Below, in pieces: positions 17,767 through 26,144 of a DNA stretch of 64,000 bases. The first letter of the stretch is position 1, and each line of letters opens with the position of its first letter. Source of the DNA: an uncultured Duncaniella sp. (GTDB taxonomy: Bacteria > Bacteroidota > Bacteroidia > Bacteroidales > Muribaculaceae); NCBI GenBank assembly GCA_910586305.1, contig CAJUGS010000012.1, positions 9,359 to 73,358 of the forward strand, read 5' to 3'. The notes beneath the pieces were generated by a model that saw only the letters and a program-made list of their open reading frames with translations, ran no database searches and was not told the DNA's origin. Both the position numbers and the translations under genes were made by a program.

Positions 17767-18726
17767 ATACATAGATTATCTCAAAGGACTCACAGTCCTG
17801 TGGGTCGTATGGTATCACACGGTGCATCCCGATTTTGTGGAATTCTCGTTCAGAATACCACTGTTTTTTTTCGTATCAGGTATTTTCTTCAGACCATATC
17901 CTTTTGCGGAATTTATAAAGAAGAAGGTCAATACGCTCATTGTTCCTTTTGTCTTCTTCTACCTGGTATACTATGGATATCTTGTCGTGCAATGGAGCCT
18001 TAGCCACTCACTGGAGAGTTTTGACTTTTCGGTATTGGCAAGCGTCTTTGGAATGTATAGAGGCACAGAGTCATTTGTTGTCAATCCGCCTTTGTGGTTT
18101 ATCTGTGCGTTGCTTAATCTTCAGTTCATGATGTATTTCCTTGTCAAGATCAAGCTTTCGAGAGTGTGGATAGGTGTGATTTCGTGCCTTGTGTCTGTGG
18201 TAGGCCTATTGTACATCTATTGGACTGAGACACCGTTTATGCTTGGCCGGTGTCTTCCATATTTTATTTATTATTCTTTTGGCTATATTTTCGGACGAAG
18301 GGTGCTGTCGATTATTGAAGGTGACTATGGCCACAATGTGTCTGTACAACTTGGGCTGAGTGGTCTGGCGGTATTCTTGCTATGCTGGTTTGTTAAATCT
18401 ACTTTCGTTTTTGACAGCTATGCTGTGATAGCTGTGTCCTATGCGGAAATATTCTCTCTCATACTTTTTATGATATATACTCTCAAGTATACCCACTCTC
18501 TGCCTTTCATGAGATTTCTTAAATTTTATGGAGTAAATTCCTATATAGTGCTCGGGATGCATGAGATAGTTCTCACAGTATTGCTTATACACGATTCCTT
18601 GGAGACCCGGGCATAGTGGGTGGCCTGGTGATTCTTGTGACTACCGTTGTCACACTATGGCCTGTCATACTTGTTCTTAACCGCGTCTGTCCGAGGCTTA
18701 TAGGCAAGAATGAATTGTGGAGATGA
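17747..18726 (+). pseudogene. Second acyltransferase-3 family protein, frameshifted near the 3' end
   Basis: The N terminus RIEYIDYLKGLTVLWVVWYH has the family's first helix and catalytic-type His, followed by IPLFFFVSGIFF and further membrane segments. The frame stops early at 18616. One base out of step, the sequence from 18601 continues with GDPGIVGGLVILVTTVV and a last helix to a TGA at 18724-18726, which looks like the natural C terminus. A single missing base near 18599-18601 explains this. The truncated product would lose ~37 residues. The start may be 17747 (used here), 17744 or 17726; all overlap the preceding gene. It probably acts with the adjacent GT2. Confidence 0.75.
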
Positions 18727-18735
18727 CAGAAAAAG

Positions 18736-18770
18736 GACGGATTTCACGGCTTGAAGCTGTGAAATCCGTC
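18736..18770 (-). terminator. Terminator after the ferredoxin gene
   Basis: GACGGATTTCAC (18736-18747) pairs with GTGAAATCCGTC (18759-18770), and the stem extends inward through GCT/AGC with one G-T pair. On the minus strand the stem is followed by CCTTTTTC, a typical T-run. It ends the ferredoxin transcript and may also stop reading from the acyltransferase side. Confidence 0.75.
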
Positions 18771-18798
18771 TTGATGAGATGTAGTGTGTTTGCTTGAA

Positions 18799-18969
18799 TT
18801 ATTCGCCGGGGATGATAGCATCGCTGGGGCAAACTTCAGCGCAAGAACCGCACTCGATGCAAGTGTCGGGATCAATGCGGTAGATGTCGCCTTCAGAGAT
18901 TGCGTCAACGGGGCATACGGGCTGGCAGGTGCCACAAGCCACGCAAGAGTCGGTGATTACGTAAGCCAT
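18799..18969 (-). CDS. Small 2[4Fe-4S] ferredoxin
   Basis: The minus strand from ATG 18969 to TAA 18799 encodes 56 residues with two cluster motifs, CVACGTCQPVCP (9-20) and CIECGSCAEVCP (37-48). That is the classical clostridial-type 2[4Fe-4S] pattern, and the length is typical. It is a low-potential electron carrier in the cytoplasm, for example for pyruvate:ferredoxin oxidoreductase or hydrogenase; the partner cannot be told from the neighbours. It is a single-gene transcript, with a TACATTTG box upstream (19029-19036) and a terminator downstream. Confidence 0.95.
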   Translation of the reverse strand: MAYVITDSCVACGTCQPVCPVDAISEGDIYRIDPDTCIECGSCAEVCPSDAIIPGE

Positions 18970-19028
18970 AGAAATAAGATTTTGAGTAGTTTTGGATAAT
19001 TATTTTCGAAATAGTTGCTTTCGTGATG

Positions 19029-19036
19029 CAAATGTA
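19029..19036 (-). promoter_or_regulatory. Promoter -7 box of the ferredoxin gene
   Basis: TACATTTG on the minus strand lies 60 bases before the ferredoxin ATG (18969). A -33 element is not clear. Confidence 0.5.
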
Positions 19037-19105
19037 ATTCTTTTCTGTCAATTATCGGCAATAAAAGCTGAAAAAAATGTGTCAGTCAGCATATAGAACA
19101 AAGAT

Positions 19106-19139
19106 ACAGGGTGTGCCGGAGAAAACCGGCACACCCTGT
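19106..19139 (-). terminator. Terminator of the galacturonate operon
   Basis: ACAGGGTGTGCCGG (19106-19119) and CCGGCACACCCTGT (19126-19139) are perfect 14-base inverted repeats with a 6-base loop. The hairpin lies 44 bases after the MFS transporter stop on the minus strand. The following T-run is weak. Confidence 0.65.
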
Positions 19140-19182
19140 GCTGAATAGTCTGATGTCCTATGTCAGAGTGGACGGACGATTA

Positions 19183-20685
19183 TCAGATTTCGATTTTCTT
19201 GTATCTGGGCACAAGAATCTTCATGATTATCCATGCCAGGAGATAGGCGACTCCGCAGATGCAGAATACGATGAAGTATCCGGCGGGCTTGCCTGTGAAC
19301 GACATGAAAGAGAGATTGGTCTGTGCGGCGTAGTCGAAGAGAACGCCAGAGCCAAGGTTGATAAGGAACGATCCGATACCACCTGCCATACCGCCGATAC
19401 CGATGATGGTGGCGATGGTGCTCTTGGGGAACATATCACCTGCGACAGAGTAGATGTTGGCCGACCATGACTGGTGGGCTGCGCCTGCTATGCCTATGAT
19501 GATGATGGGAAGCCAGATTGACATTGAGCTGAGAGGCTGGGCCAGAAGCGCGAGAAGGGGGAATACTGCGAAAATGAGCATTGCCTTCATGCGGGCGGCA
19601 TATGGATCAATGTTGATGCCCTTAGAGGCAGCCTTGTCAATGAAGATGGTCGGTAGCTTGCCACCGTAGATGGAGAGCATGGTGATGAGGTAAAGAACAA
19701 AGATCATCAGCATTCCCTCGCCAGAAGAGGTGGAGAGCTTGAACACGTCGGTGATGTAGGCGGGAGTCCAGAAGAGGAAGAACCACCACACACCGTCGGT
19801 GAGGAACTTACCGAAGAATACTGCCCATGTCTGGGGGTATTTGAAGCACTTCAGGAAGGGGATAGTGGCGGTGTCGCTGTCCTCTGTCTCGGCCTTCTTG
19901 GCTGCTGATTCGTCGGGAGTATCGTTGTCCTGCTCGATGTAGGCGAGCTCGGCAGCGTTGACATGAGGGTTCTCAGCGGGCTTTTTGTAGAGGAAAATCC
20001 AGAATCCCATCCACACAAAGCCGAGGGCGCCGATGATGATGAACGCCATTTCCCAGCCGTTGCCCCAGCCGATTGACTGGAAGAACTTGGCGAGCGGGCC
20101 GATGGTGAAGGGAGCTATGAGGGCACCTACAGCCGAACCTGCGTTGAAAATCGAGGTAGCATAGGCGCGGTCACGCTTGGGGAAGTATTCGGCGGTCACC
20201 TTGATAGCTGCGGGGAAGTTGCCGGCCTCGCCGAGAGCGAGGATGGTACGGGCGGCCAGGAAGAAGTATACCGATACAGTGGCGATGGTGATGGCCATGT
20301 CGCCGGTGGCTCTCACGAGAGCGGTGGCGTCGCTGAGACCGAGTGTGGCCTCGGTGGCTATACCACAGGCTGCATGGAGGCAGGCACCGGCCGACCATAC
20401 TCCGATGGCCCACAGGTAGCCTTTCTTGGTGCCCATCCAGTCGATGAAGCGGCCGGCCAGAAGGTTGGCCACGGCATAGACGATGGAGAAGACGGCGGTG
20501 ATCAAGCCGTAATTGGCATCGGTCCAGTGGAACTCAGGCGAAATGAATTCCTTCCAGGTGAGCGAGAGCACCTGGCGGTCCATGTAGTTGACAGTGGTGG
20601 CCAGAAACAGAAGGGCACAGATGGTCCAGCGGAAGTTGGTCATCTTCTGGTTGGCAGCTGAAAGCGGGGAGGATACTGCTGCCAT
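19183..20685 (-). CDS. MFS hexuronate transporter (ExuT-like)
   Basis: This 500-residue inner-membrane protein has twelve predicted hydrophobic segments. The first helix ends in NYMDRQVLSL, characteristic of the anion:cation symporter branch that includes ExuT. A hydrophilic loop with DNDTPDESAAKKAETEDSD separates the two halves. It is the last gene of a six-gene operon, 3 bases after uxaC, which makes galacturonate or glucuronate the likely substrate. The charged central loop is longer than in E. coli ExuT. Confidence 0.88.
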   Translation of the reverse strand: MAAVSSPLSAANQKMTNFRWTICALLFLATTVNYMDRQVLSLTWKEFISPEFHWTDANYGLITAVFSIVYAVANLLAGRFIDWMGTKKGYLWAIGVWSAGACLHAACGIATEATLGLSDATALVRATGDMAITIATVSVYFFLAARTILALGEAGNFPAAIKVTAEYFPKRDRAYATSIFNAGSAVGALIAPFTIGPLAKFFQSIGWGNGWEMAFIIIGALGFVWMGFWIFLYKKPAENPHVNAAELAYIEQDNDTPDESAAKKAETEDSDTATIPFLKCFKYPQTWAVFFGKFLTDGVWWFFLFWTPAYITDVFKLSTSSGEGMLMIFVLYLITMLSIYGGKLPTIFIDKAASKGINIDPYAARMKAMLIFAVFPLLALLAQPLSSMSIWLPIIIIGIAGAAHQSWSANIYSVAGDMFPKSTIATIIGIGGMAGGIGSFLINLGSGVLFDYAAQTNLSFMSFTGKPAGYFIVFCICGVAYLLAWIIMKILVPRYKKIEI

Positions 20686-20688
20686 ACG

Positions 20689-22104
20689 TTAGAATTTAAA
20701 GTAGTTCTTGGCGTTGTTGTAGCAGATGTCCTCGATCATGTCGTTGACGCGCTTCTCTTCGTAGCCGATGTAGGGGATTTCGCCGTTTTCGATGTCGTTG
20801 CCGACGAGGTTGCAGAGTGTGCGGCGGAAATACTCGTGGCGCGGGTAGGAAAGGAACGAGCGGGAGTCGGTGAGCATACCCACGAAGCGGCTGAGAAGAC
20901 CCAGCAGCGAGAGTGCGTTCATCTGTTTCTGCATTCCGTCCTTCTGGTCAAGGAACCACCAGCCGGAACCGAACTGGATCTTACCGGCTACTGAGCCGTC
21001 CTGGAAGTTGCCGAGCATTGTGGCGATGACTTCGTTGGCGCTGGGGTTGAGGTTATAGAGGATGGTCTTGGTGAGTTTGCCGCGTGTGTTGAGCTTGTCG
21101 AGATACTTGGCGCATGATTTGGCTGTGGTGAACTCGCCAATTGAGTCGAAGCCTGTGTCGGGGCCAAGGAGCTTGAACATCTTGGTGTTGTTGTTGCGGA
21201 TTGCTCCGTAGTGGAACTGCTGGGTCCAGCCGGATGCATAGTCCATCTCACCGAAGACAATCATCATGGCGCTCTTGAACTTGAGGATTTCCTCCTTGGT
21301 GAGTTCTTTGCCGCCATATACCTTGTCGAAGATGGCGTTGATTTCTTCGTCGGTGTAGTCCTCGGCATAGAATTCCTCGATACCGTGGTCGGAGAGACGG
21401 CAGCCCATCTCCTCGAAGAAATCGTGGCGCTTCTGGAGGGCATCGATCATGTCCTGGAACTTGGAGATGGTTACTCCCGATACTTCGGCGAGTTTCTCCA
21501 CGTAGGCGCGGAATTCGGCGGGCACCTCTACGGCCATAGCCTTGTCGGGACGCCATGTGGGAAGCATCTTGATCTCAAATCCGCTGTCGCGCACCTGCTT
21601 GTGGTATTCCAGGGAATCTACGGGATCATCGGTGGTGCAGACTGTCTCAACATTGTAACGACGCATGAGACCGCGGGCGGTCATGGTGGGGTCGTTGAGG
21701 AGCTTGTCGTTACACTCGTCGAAGATTTCGCGGGCTGTCTCGGGGTTGAGAAGCTTGTCGATTCCGAAAGCTGTCTTAAGCTCGAGGTGAGTCCAGTGGT
21801 AGAGGGGGTTGCGGAAAGTATAGGGAACGGTCTCGGCCCACTTCTGGAATTTCTCCCAGTCGGTGGTGTCGGTGCCGGTGCAGAAACGCTCTTCTACACC
21901 GTTGGAACGCATGGCACGCCACTTATAGTGGTCGCCTCCGAGCCATATCTCGGTGATTGATTTGAATTTGTGGTCATCGGCCACCATCTTGGGGATGAGA
22001 TGGCAGTGGTAGTCGATGATGGGCATCTTTGCCGCGTGTTCGTGGTAGAGCTTCTGGGCAGTTTCGGTCTGCAACAGGAAGTTTTCGTCCATGAAGGGTT
22101 TCAT
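20689..22104 (-). CDS. uxaC: Uronate isomerase (glucuronate/galacturonate)
   Basis: This 471-residue amidohydrolase-fold enzyme converts D-galacturonate to D-tagaturonate (or glucuronate to fructuronate). The N-terminal metal motif is IDYHCHL (about 31-37), and family blocks such as TTDDPVDSLE and ATMLGNFQDG are present. Length matches the usual ~470. It lies between uxaA (12 bases upstream) and the transporter (3 bases downstream) and supplies substrate for UxaB. Confidence 0.97.
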   Translation of the reverse strand: MKPFMDENFLLQTETAQKLYHEHAAKMPIIDYHCHLIPKMVADDHKFKSITEIWLGGDHYKWRAMRSNGVEERFCTGTDTTDWEKFQKWAETVPYTFRNPLYHWTHLELKTAFGIDKLLNPETAREIFDECNDKLLNDPTMTARGLMRRYNVETVCTTDDPVDSLEYHKQVRDSGFEIKMLPTWRPDKAMAVEVPAEFRAYVEKLAEVSGVTISKFQDMIDALQKRHDFFEEMGCRLSDHGIEEFYAEDYTDEEINAIFDKVYGGKELTKEEILKFKSAMMIVFGEMDYASGWTQQFHYGAIRNNNTKMFKLLGPDTGFDSIGEFTTAKSCAKYLDKLNTRGKLTKTILYNLNPSANEVIATMLGNFQDGSVAGKIQFGSGWWFLDQKDGMQKQMNALSLLGLLSRFVGMLTDSRSFLSYPRHEYFRRTLCNLVGNDIENGEIPYIGYEEKRVNDMIEDICYNNAKNYFKF

Positions 22105-22116
22105 AGTATCTTGAAT

Positions 22117-23631
22117 TTAAAGGGTTACACCGTTTTTGAAGATTGATATTTCGTGGATTCCGGCCTTTTCAGAGTTTACTTCCTCGCCGGAGGCCACGCG
22201 GAGCACGTAGTCAATAAACTGGTTGCGCACGTCGAGCATCGACTTGTCCTCGAGCAGCTGGCCTGCGTTGAAGTCGATCCATGCGGGTTTGCGGGCGGCA
22301 AGTCCTGAATTGGTGGAGACTTTCATGGTGGGGACAAAGGTGGCAAACGGAGTGCCGCGGCCGGTGGTGAAGAGCACCATCTGGCAGCCTGACGCTGCGA
22401 GAGCGGTGGCAGCTACAAGGTCGTTGCCGGGTGCGGAGAGGAGGTTGAGTCCGTGCTCCTTGATGCGCTCGCCATATTCGAGTACGCCGAATACAGGGCT
22501 CTTGCCCGATTTCTGTGTGCAGCCGAGTGCCTTCTCCTCAAGTGTGGAGATACCTCCGGCCTTGTTGCCTGGAGACGGGTTCTCGCCAACGGGTTCGCCG
22601 TGGCTGAGGAAGTACTCCTTGAAGTTGTTGATGAGCGAGATGGTCTGTCCGAGAAGGGCAGGGGTGGCACAGCGTTCCATCAGAATGGTCTCCGCGCCAA
22701 ACATCTCGGGAACCTCTGTGAGCACTGTCGTGCCTCCCTCTTCGTCGCAGAGCCAGTCAGAGAACTCGCCCAGCAGAGGATTGGCTGTGATGCCCGAGAA
22801 TCCGTCGGAACCGCCACACTTCAGGCCTATGCGGAGTTTAGAGGCGGGACAGGTGGTGCGCTTGAAAGTGCGGGCCACATTGTAGAGCTCGGTGAGCATC
22901 TTCACGCCTTCCTCCACTTCGTCGCCTTCGATTTCCTGGCACACCATGAATTTCACACGGTTGCGGTCATAGTCGCCACAGAACTCCTCGAACACACGGG
23001 GCTGGTTGTTCTCACATCCGAGACCCACGATGAGGATACCTCCGGCATTGGGATGGTGCACCATGTCGCGGAGTATCTTCTTAGTGTTTTCGTGGTCGTC
23101 GCCGAGCTGCGAGCAGCCGTAGTTATGGGGGAATCCGAAGATACCGTCAACACCTTCGGCGTGTGTCTCTGCGTTGACGCGGTCTACAATCTGCTTGACG
23201 ATACCGTTGACGCAGCCGACGGTGGGGATTACCCACACCTCGTTGCGTATACCCACCTGTCCGTCGGGACGAACGTAGCCTTCGAATGTGGCTTCTTTGC
23301 CCTGGAGGGCAGATCCCGGGGCCGGGCACTGGTCGTTCTTGATTGTAATGTCAGAGTAGTCCAGCTGACCTTCGAGATTGGTCTTGATATCGTTGTGGTC
23401 AAGGAAGCTGCCGCGGGCTACGGCGTGGCGGGCGTGTCCGATGGGGAAACCGTATTTGATAACGTTCTCACCTTCGGCAATGTCGCAGAGGGCAAATTTG
23501 TGGCCTGCGGGGATGTCGGTGAGAAGTGTCACGTCACCGGCTCCGTCGACGGTGACAACCGTCCCCTTTGAGAGGGGATTGATTGCCACCGCCACGTTGT
23601 CGGCGGAATTTATTTTGAGAAAGTCTTTCAT
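22117..23631 (-). CDS. uxaA: Altronate dehydratase
   Basis: This 504-residue enzyme removes water from D-altronate to give 2-keto-3-deoxygluconate. The N-terminal SAF domain (about 1-95) and the larger C-terminal catalytic domain are joined in one chain, as in E. coli UxaA. Conserved segments include GYVRPDGQVGIRNEVWVIPT and LKCGGSDGFSGITANP; iron-dependent family members use the latter. It is 10 bases after uxaB and 12 before uxaC. The next step (KDG kinase and aldolase) is not in the window. Confidence 0.96.
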   Translation of the reverse strand: MKDFLKINSADNVAVAINPLSKGTVVTVDGAGDVTLLTDIPAGHKFALCDIAEGENVIKYGFPIGHARHAVARGSFLDHNDIKTNLEGQLDYSDITIKNDQCPAPGSALQGKEATFEGYVRPDGQVGIRNEVWVIPTVGCVNGIVKQIVDRVNAETHAEGVDGIFGFPHNYGCSQLGDDHENTKKILRDMVHHPNAGGILIVGLGCENNQPRVFEEFCGDYDRNRVKFMVCQEIEGDEVEEGVKMLTELYNVARTFKRTTCPASKLRIGLKCGGSDGFSGITANPLLGEFSDWLCDEEGGTTVLTEVPEMFGAETILMERCATPALLGQTISLINNFKEYFLSHGEPVGENPSPGNKAGGISTLEEKALGCTQKSGKSPVFGVLEYGERIKEHGLNLLSAPGNDLVAATALAASGCQMVLFTTGRGTPFATFVPTMKVSTNSGLAARKPAWIDFNAGQLLEDKSMLDVRNQFIDYVLRVASGEEVNSEKAGIHEISIFKNGVTL

Positions 23632-23641
23632 CTGTTGCCTA

Positions 23642-25129
23642 TTATGCTTCTACGACTTCTTTTACGGTCTCGAGCATACCCTTGTCGCGGATGCTGTCGA
23701 GATAGTATACCACCATGTCGGTGAGGCCGGGGATGTTGTTGAGGTCGCCGTTTACGCCCCAGATGAGGTCCTGTGCTGCAAGTACGCCCTCGGCTACCTT
23801 GCGGGTGTCGCCTGTTGCCCAAAGCTCCTTGAGAAGCTCCATGATCTTCTGGTCGTCCTTCGGCTCGATGGGAGTGCCGTCCTCGCGGTTTCCGCCCTTG
23901 TAGTAGGTGATGAGGGCTGCGAGACCGAGAACGATGCCCTTGGGAAGTTCGCCCTTGCGCTCCAGATAGGTCTTGAGGCCGGGGAGGTCGCGGGTCTCGA
24001 ATTTGGGGAAGGCGTTGAGCATGATGGAGGTCACCTGGTGGTCAACGTAGGGGTTGTTGAAGCGCTCGAGCACGTCGCTGCCAAACTTCTGCAGCTCTTC
24101 CATGGGGAGGTTGAGGGTCTGCATGAGTTCGTCGAACTGTACTTTGCGGATATATTTGCCGAGCACGGGGTGGTTGCAGGCATCGCGGACGATGTTGACA
24201 CCGCTGAGGAACGACACGGGAGAGAGCACGGTGTGCGGGCCGTTGAGCAGAGTCACCTTACGTTCGTGATAGGGAGCCTCGGAGTCGGTGATAAGCACCT
24301 GGAGACCGGCCTTCTCGGCGGGGAACTCGGCGCGGAGCTGCTCGATGGAGATGTTGGAGGCACGCTCGATCACCCAGAGGTGGAAAGCCTCGCCCTGTAC
24401 GACAATGTTGTCCTTGTAGCCGAGTTTCTCCTGGATTTCGTTGATTTCCTTGCGGGGGAATCCGGGAACGATGCGGTCAACGAGGGTGGCGCATACATAG
24501 TTGTAGTTCTCAAACCATGCGCGGAATCCTTCGTAGTCTGAGCCGAGGTCCTCTTTCCAGAGGTCGATATATTTGAAGATGATTTCCTTAAGATGGTGAC
24601 CGTTCTCAAAGATGAGCTCGCAGGGCATGATGATGAAGCCCTTGGCGGGGTCGCCGTTGAAAGTCTTGTAGCGACGGTAGAGGAGCTGGGTGAGCTTGCC
24701 GGGGTAGGAGGCGGCGGGACGGTCGGCGAGCTTGCACTCGGGATCGAAGGCGATACCGGCCTCGGTGGTGTTGGAGATTACGAAACGCATCTCGGGCTGG
24801 TCGGCGAGGGCGAGGAAAGCATCGGTCTGTGTGAAGGGGCTGATGCCACGGCTGATGACATCGATGCGGTCAAGTGAGTTGATCACTTCGCCTTCTACAC
24901 GGCCCTGGAGGTTTACGTGGTAGAGGCAGTCCTGGCCTTCAAGAAGTTGCATCACGAATCCGTCAGGAGTACCCTGAAGCACGACAACCGAAGAGTTGAA
25001 GTCGGTCTTGTCGTTCATCTTTTTGATAATCCAGTCAACGAATGCGCGGAGGAAGTTTCCTTCACCGAACTGGATGATTCTCTCGGGTGCGACTGCCTTG
25101 GGAGCAGTGAGTTTGTTTAAGGCTTTCAT
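23642..25129 (-). CDS. uxaB: Tagaturonate reductase (altronate oxidoreductase)
   Basis: This 495-residue polyol-dehydrogenase-family enzyme reduces D-tagaturonate to D-altronate with NADH. The N-terminal nucleotide-binding part has IIQFGEGNFLRAFVDW (about 19-34), and the central part has the catalytic-type lysine region in SFLSGVNIVRDACNHP. Length fits UxaB better than UxuB, and the neighbours are uxaA and uxaC. It lies 22 bases after the pectin methylesterase gene in the same operon. Confidence 0.93.
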   Translation of the reverse strand: MKALNKLTAPKAVAPERIIQFGEGNFLRAFVDWIIKKMNDKTDFNSSVVVLQGTPDGFVMQLLEGQDCLYHVNLQGRVEGEVINSLDRIDVISRGISPFTQTDAFLALADQPEMRFVISNTTEAGIAFDPECKLADRPAASYPGKLTQLLYRRYKTFNGDPAKGFIIMPCELIFENGHHLKEIIFKYIDLWKEDLGSDYEGFRAWFENYNYVCATLVDRIVPGFPRKEINEIQEKLGYKDNIVVQGEAFHLWVIERASNISIEQLRAEFPAEKAGLQVLITDSEAPYHERKVTLLNGPHTVLSPVSFLSGVNIVRDACNHPVLGKYIRKVQFDELMQTLNLPMEELQKFGSDVLERFNNPYVDHQVTSIMLNAFPKFETRDLPGLKTYLERKGELPKGIVLGLAALITYYKGGNREDGTPIEPKDDQKIMELLKELWATGDTRKVAEGVLAAQDLIWGVNGDLNNIPGLTDMVVYYLDSIRDKGMLETVKEVVEA

Positions 25130-25151
25130 TGTTGATTAATGGTATATTTGA

Positions 25152-26129
25152 TTAGTTGTTTATTTTCTCAAGCGGGTTCCAGCCGGTGGTGACGGCAAAG
25201 ATTTCAGATATGTTGCGGCAGGCTGCGGCTTCTGCGTCGCTCACTTTCATGGCCCATCCCACGCGGGCTGTCTGCGAGGCTCCTTCGCCACGCGATCCAT
25301 ACTCGCCATAGCGGGCTGTAGCCTCGTTGTCGGTATTGTTCCAGTTGTGCCATCCCTCGGGGCGGATGTGCGAGCCCATGTCGCAATTGATGAATACGGT
25401 GTGGGCATAGGGGCGCCAGGGGCGGCCGAGATACACCTTGGTCACGCCGTCGGCCGCGCGGAGCTTGCAGTTGTCAAAGATGTAGCCGAATCTCACTTCC
25501 TGTGGTGTAGACGCTGCTGTGATGTAGGAGTCACGCTTGCTGAAGATGTCGCAGTCTTTGAAATAGGCTGTGGCCGGGCCGAAGATGAAGTCGGTAGTGC
25601 CCTCGATATAGCAGTGGTTGAAGTAGAGACGGGTGTTCTTGCCACCGGTGAAGATAGTGTCCTGGTTGCCGAGGAAACGACAGTTGTCAAACACCAGACG
25701 GTCGCCCTCGGTGTGGAGTGCTACGGCCTGTCCGAGCTGGGGAGCATTGTTCTCTATAGTGAGGTTGCGGAATGTCAGGTCGTCGCCGTCCACTCTCACT
25801 GTATATGTGCGGAATGTGCCCATCTTGTCGATATTGGCATGATGGTCGAATGTGATGATTGTTGAGGCGGCATCAGTGCCTTCGAAAGTGACGTTTCTGA
25901 GCCACGAGGGTATCACGAGTTTCTCCTTGTATGTGCCGGGGGCTATGTGGACAGTCACCTGGTACTCCATATAGGCTCTGATTCCTTCGAGAGCTTCGGC
26001 TATGGTCTTGTAGTCGCCGGAACCGTCCTGGGCCACATAGATGTCATGCTTCCATTTTGAGTTGTCGGCGGCAGAGGCCGAGAAAGCGGCGAAGAGCAGA
26101 ATGATGAATGATAATATCTTTGTTTTCAT
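25152..26129 (-). CDS. Pectin methylesterase (carbohydrate esterase family 8)
   Basis: This 325-residue secreted enzyme removes methyl groups from homogalacturonan. A signal peptide covers residues 1-20 (ending ASA). The right-handed beta-helix carries the family active-site set: Gln134 in GQAVAL, Asp157 in GNQDTIF, Asp180 in GTTDFIFG, and Arg236/Trp238 in LGRPWRPY. No lipobox is visible, so it is probably periplasmic or released. It lies 15 bases after the GH43 gene and 22 before uxaB, so extracellular and cytoplasmic pectin functions share one transcript. Confidence 0.95.
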   Translation of the reverse strand: MKTKILSFIILLFAAFSASAADNSKWKHDIYVAQDGSGDYKTIAEALEGIRAYMEYQVTVHIAPGTYKEKLVIPSWLRNVTFEGTDAASTIITFDHHANIDKMGTFRTYTVRVDGDDLTFRNLTIENNAPQLGQAVALHTEGDRLVFDNCRFLGNQDTIFTGGKNTRLYFNHCYIEGTTDFIFGPATAYFKDCDIFSKRDSYITAASTPQEVRFGYIFDNCKLRAADGVTKVYLGRPWRPYAHTVFINCDMGSHIRPEGWHNWNNTDNEATARYGEYGSRGEGASQTARVGWAMKVSDAEAAACRNISEIFAVTTGWNPLEKINN

Positions 26130-26144
26130 ATTGTTGTTGTCAGA

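Noticed and set aside
15743..18726. Programmed frameshifting as an explanation for both acyltransferase breaks
   Set aside because: The first site has only a T5 run and the second has no slippery heptamer or clear downstream pseudoknot. The two shifts are also in opposite directions, so recoding is less likely than mutation, switching or error.
22453..23571. Open frame of 372 codons opposite uxaA
   Set aside because: Same reason: it is antisense to a clear altronate dehydratase gene and resembles no protein family.
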